Source: Oceanisphaera avium (GTDB lineage: Bacteria; Pseudomonadota; Gammaproteobacteria; Enterobacterales; Aeromonadaceae). Taken from it: a stretch of DNA of 64,000 nt. The translations under genes were made by a program, and so were the position numbers. The stretch's first letter is position 1; every line of letters begins with the position of its first letter. Shown piece by piece: positions 61,268 to 64,000 of the stretch. The notes below the pieces were generated by a model. It searched no databases and was not told the DNA's origin. It saw only the letters and a list, made by a program, of their open reading frames with translations. Where the stretch lies: the NCBI RefSeq assembly GCF_002157875.1, contig NZ_CP021376.1, positions 1,178,001 through 1,242,000 of the forward strand, read 5' to 3'.

Positions 61268-61660
61268 ATGTCCATTACTATCACTAGCACCGTCATCGAC
61301 ATTTCTCCCGCCATCCGTGAACGGATTGAGAGTCGCTTTGCTAAACTGGCTCGTCGCCAAGTGGATTTGATCACACCACATGTGATTATTAATAAAGAAG
61401 GCCTTAAGTACCAGGTTGAAGCCACCGCCGGTGTACGCAACGACACCCTTTTTGCTAAAGCTGAAGACGATAACCTCTACGCTGCTATTAAAGACTTAGG
61501 CCAAAAGCTAGAGCGCCAATTGAATCGCTATGCAGATAAACCCTTAGCTCAACGCGCCGTCGCTGCTGGCGCCGCTGGAGCGGGTATTGCTAGCGCCGAT
61601 GATACTGAACTCACTGATGAAGAAGCAGAATTTGATTACGAATTTGACGAAGAGGAATAG
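61268..61660 (+). CDS. raiA: Ribosome-associated hibernation factor RaiA/HPF
   Basis: This 130-residue protein binds the 30S decoding region in stationary phase. The beta-alpha-beta-beta-beta-alpha fold is seen in MSITITSTVIDISPAIRERI, HVIINKEGLKYQVEATAGV and DNLYAAIKDLGQKLERQLNR. The C-terminal tail is acidic and flexible (DDTELTDEEAEFDYEFDEEE), as in RaiA (YfiA) rather than short HPF. The gene lies upstream of pheA, as raiA does in Escherichia coli. AGGGGG 6 bases before the ATG is a strong ribosome site. A GTTGATATAGATCACA stretch near 61184 might be a CRP site but is imperfect. Confidence 0.92.
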   Translation: MSITITSTVIDISPAIRERIESRFAKLARRQVDLITPHVIINKEGLKYQVEATAGVRNDTLFAKAEDDNLYAAIKDLGQKLERQLNRYADKPLAQRAVAAGAAGAGIASADDTELTDEEAEFDYEFDEEE

Positions 61661-61705
61661 CTTTCATCTCTTAACGCGTTCATAAATTATTCACTCAAAT
61701 AACTA

Positions 61706-61735
61706 AAAAAAGGCCGAATTATTTCGGCCTTTTTT
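61706..61735 (+). terminator. Rho-independent terminator after raiA
   Basis: The arms AAAAAGGCCGAA and TTCGGCCTTTTT flank TTAT. The following 61741-62074 holds no clear gene; an open frame from about 61894 (MSFFHCHYKRRL...) lacks the Phe-rich core of a pheL leader. Confidence 0.92.
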
Positions 61736-62074
61736 ACGTTTAGCGCTGACGTTATCCAGCGCTTAGCGGCCACGGCGCTAACAATAGTCTGGTGCGCGAT
61801 AATAAAAAGCGTCAAAAGTATCAAATACCCTAAAGTCAGGGCGCTTTTAGTGCGGCTTAAGGGGGATTTTTGCTAAGATAGTTAACGCCTAGAGATGAGC
61901 TTCTTTCACTGTCATTATAAGCGCAGGCTTATTAGCCAAGCCGGTATGAAAGCCGCTGTTGATGGCAGTAAAAGACACTCAGTGAGGGTGTTAAAGGTAA
62001 ATAGGTTAATTTAATAATCGTGGCCCTGAATAAGGGACACGTTAGATTATATTTTGTTGATAAGGGAAGTCCCA

Positions 62075-63952
62075 TTGATAAATCTGGATGAGATCAGAGC
62101 TCAAATCACTCGCTTAGACAAGGAGCTATTAACGCTGCTGGCTAAACGCAAAGGCTTAAGCTTAGATGTGGCGCGCAGCAAATTACAACACCCACGCCCA
62201 ATTCGTGACCAAGAACGCGAGCAAGCGCTGTTAGTAGAGCTGATTAATCAAGGGCGCGCGCTTGGCTTAGATGCCCATTATGTGACGCAGATTTATCACA
62301 CCATTATTGAAGACTCGGTATTATCACAACAAGCCCTGCTACAAGAGGTGTTAAATCCACAAGCCAGTAGCCCGGCCATTAGCGTGGCCTTTTTAGGCTT
62401 GCGTGGCTCTTATTCTAATATGGCGGCTCGTAAGTATTTATCGCGCTATAAAGCCACCTTAGTTGAGCATAACTGCGAAAGCTTTCAGCAAATTTTTGAC
62501 ACGGTAGAATCCGGCCAAGCGCAATATGGCATTTTGCCAATTGAGAACACCAGCTCCGGCGCCATTAATGATGTGTTTGATCTTATTCAACACACCAGCC
62601 TGTCCATTGTGGGTGAGCTTACTCAGCCCATAGAACATTGTTTATTAGTCGCGGTAGACACAGAAGTGAGTAAGCTCAGCACGCTTTATACTCATCCCCA
62701 AGTGTATCAGCAATGCTCACAATATCTGTCTACCTTGCCTGGCGTAAAAGTGGAGTTTTGTGCCGCCTCTTCTAATGCCATGGAATTAGTCGCGCAGTTA
62801 AGACGCCCTGATATTGGCGCTATGGGCAGTGCCGATGGCGGTGCGCTACATGGCCTCACCCCCTTAGTGAGTGGGTTGGCTAATCAAAAGCAAAATATGA
62901 CCCGCTTTATTGTGGTGGCAAGAAAGCCTGTAGAAGTGGCCATGCAAATCCCGGCTAAAACCAGTTTTATTATGTCTACGGGTCAACAAAGTGGCGCCTT
63001 AGTCGAAACCTTATTAGTGCTGCGCAATCATGATATTCCCATGACGAAGCTGCAATCTCGCCCTATTATCGGTAATCCGTGGGAAGAGATGTTTTATGTA
63101 GATGTAGCGGCAAATGTAAATAGCCCCGCGATGCAAGCGGCGCTGAGCGAGCTAAAAGACATAGTGCACTTTATTAAAATTTTAGGCTGCTACCCTAGCG
63201 ATGAAGTGAGCCCAACTCGTATCTCTTCTAAGCTGCTCAATCAAAGCCCTGCGCCTATTGAGCCTAATGCTTCAGCCCCGCTTAAAAGCCCCACACTGGC
63301 CTTACAAGTCGGTCGCTTTAGCGTAAGCCCACAAGAGCCTTTATTAGCGGTGCTCCTTACTCAGTGGCCAGAGCGAGTGAGCTTAGCGGAAGTGGCACGC
63401 CAAATTAAAGAACAAGGCGGCCATGTGTTAGGCGTGCCTTGTTTTGGTGAAGGTGATAGTCAATTTGAGCAATCGCGTTTACAACAACTCAGCGAAGTAG
63501 CGAAACAGTTTGATTTAGCGACCTTAACCTACGTTCATAATAGTGAGCAATTACCTCGTGCTGCCGAGTCCTTAGATGTGCTGCTACTCGCGCCAAATGA
63601 GGGCGCGCGTGAAGCCTTGCTCACAGCGGCGGGACGCAGCACCCGACCTGTGCTGTTACCCTTAGCCGAGAGCCATGCTCAAACCTTGGCCGATGCCGAG
63701 CGTTTATTAGCCCAAGGCAACCAACAGCTCGCCTTAATAGATACGCAAAGTCGACCCTTAGCCGACTTATTACGTTTACAACAACACACTCGGCTGCCTT
63801 TATTAAGCCAACTAGCACCACAAGAGGATGTGCTGGCAGAGTTAGGCGTGGTGTTAAAAGGCGTGGGCATTCAAGGGTTTTGCTTAAGCGTGGAAGATGA
63901 AGATAACTTGCACGCTTTGGGTCAATTAGCGCAGCGCTTATATCAAGATTAA
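62075..63952 (+). CDS. pheA: Bifunctional chorismate mutase/prephenate dehydratase with an extra C-terminal domain
   Basis: The open frame begins at 62054, but a TTG at 62075 follows AAGGGAAG at good distance and gives the family N-terminus INLDEIRAQITRLDKELLTL; this makes 625 residues. The chorismate mutase domain is at about 1-85, prephenate dehydratase at about 98-280 (FLGLRGSYSNMAA; ENTSSGAINDVFDL; TRFIVVA) and the ACT regulatory domain at about 292-375 (ESRPIIGNPWEEMFYVD-type segment seen as QSRPIIGNPWEEMFYVD). The usual P-protein is ~386 residues and ends here. The remaining ~235 residues (TLALQVGRFSVSPQEPL onwards) are extra. Segments LLPLAESHAQTLADAERLLA and GNQQLALIDTQSRP weakly resemble a degenerate DAHP-synthase barrel. 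The core functions are certain; the extension's role is unknown. Confidence 0.92.
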   Translation: MINLDEIRAQITRLDKELLTLLAKRKGLSLDVARSKLQHPRPIRDQEREQALLVELINQGRALGLDAHYVTQIYHTIIEDSVLSQQALLQEVLNPQASSPAISVAFLGLRGSYSNMAARKYLSRYKATLVEHNCESFQQIFDTVESGQAQYGILPIENTSSGAINDVFDLIQHTSLSIVGELTQPIEHCLLVAVDTEVSKLSTLYTHPQVYQQCSQYLSTLPGVKVEFCAASSNAMELVAQLRRPDIGAMGSADGGALHGLTPLVSGLANQKQNMTRFIVVARKPVEVAMQIPAKTSFIMSTGQQSGALVETLLVLRNHDIPMTKLQSRPIIGNPWEEMFYVDVAANVNSPAMQAALSELKDIVHFIKILGCYPSDEVSPTRISSKLLNQSPAPIEPNASAPLKSPTLALQVGRFSVSPQEPLLAVLLTQWPERVSLAEVARQIKEQGGHVLGVPCFGEGDSQFEQSRLQQLSEVAKQFDLATLTYVHNSEQLPRAAESLDVLLLAPNEGAREALLTAAGRSTRPVLLPLAESHAQTLADAERLLAQGNQQLALIDTQSRPLADLLRLQQHTRLPLLSQLAPQEDVLAELGVVLKGVGIQGFCLSVEDEDNLHALGQLAQRLYQD

Positions 63953-64000
63953 TATAACAACCGCGCCCTCCCTATAAAAAAACCGAGCCATAACCAGCTC

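Noticed and set aside
61894..62010. pheL-type leader peptide before pheA
   Set aside because: The frame begins MSFFHCHYKRRL, with only two Phe and no attenuator hairpin with T run before pheA.

Overview
The window looks like a chromosomal segment of a marine or brackish gammaproteobacterium near Aeromonadales (Oceanisphaera/Oceanimonas/Zobellella-like). The basis is the conserved blocks dnaQ/rnhA/yafS/gloB/mltD and slt/raiA/pheA, moderate GC, Vibrio-like Fur boxes and enterobacterial-type catechol siderophore genes. The genus is an inference; no marker gene was compared.

Left part (1-11.3 kb): a cut-off GTPase gene, a TonB-dependent receptor, a periplasmic siderophore esterase divergent from a FepA-type receptor, then a probable metal operon (YcnI-like protein, CopC-CopD fusion, TonB receptor). 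From 11.3 to 13.2 kb lies a small patch of debris: a transposase scrap, attC-like sites, a dead toxin-antitoxin pair and an orphan membrane protein. This resembles an integron-cassette remnant without an integrase.

Siderophore island (13.2-31.8 kb): a second esterase, ABC importer genes (ATPase, one permease, binding protein), and an operon running right to left in the order exporter, entC, entE, entB, free aryl carrier protein, entF, entA. A Fur-type box lies between this operon and a divergent YncE beta-propeller gene. The adenylation pocket of EntF reads as the serine code, so an enterobactin-type 2,3-dihydroxybenzoyl-serine product is expected. The phosphopantetheinyl transferase gene entD is frameshifted in a run of eight C. 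A ViuB-type reductase gene follows. Three copies of a ~180-bp imperfect palindromic element and a separate family of short palindromes are scattered through this island.

Middle (32-40.7 kb): a polysaccharide pyruvyl transferase, the folate-independent methionine synthase pair mesX-mesD with a LysR regulator nearby, a HAD phosphatase, a siderophore receptor and an ECF sigma factor with no anti-sigma gene; both iron genes have Fur boxes.

Variable region (41.1-51.9 kb): the most unusual locus is a two-gene, 7-kb operon. It encodes a 1560-residue SF2 helicase with a C-terminal PD-(D/E)XK-like nuclease, and a 746-residue protein I do not recognise. It is followed by a truncated copy of the neighbouring siderophore receptor, a 13-bp tandem array, a REP-associated tyrosine transposase, remnants of a cation-efflux gene and a YgjP-type metallopeptidase, mntP with a manganese riboswitch, and tRNA-Asp. 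I regard the operon as a candidate undescribed defence system.

Right part (52-64 kb): housekeeping genes. Two points stand out: a frameshifted TIGR03503-type gene, and pheA with an extra C-terminal domain and a TTG start.
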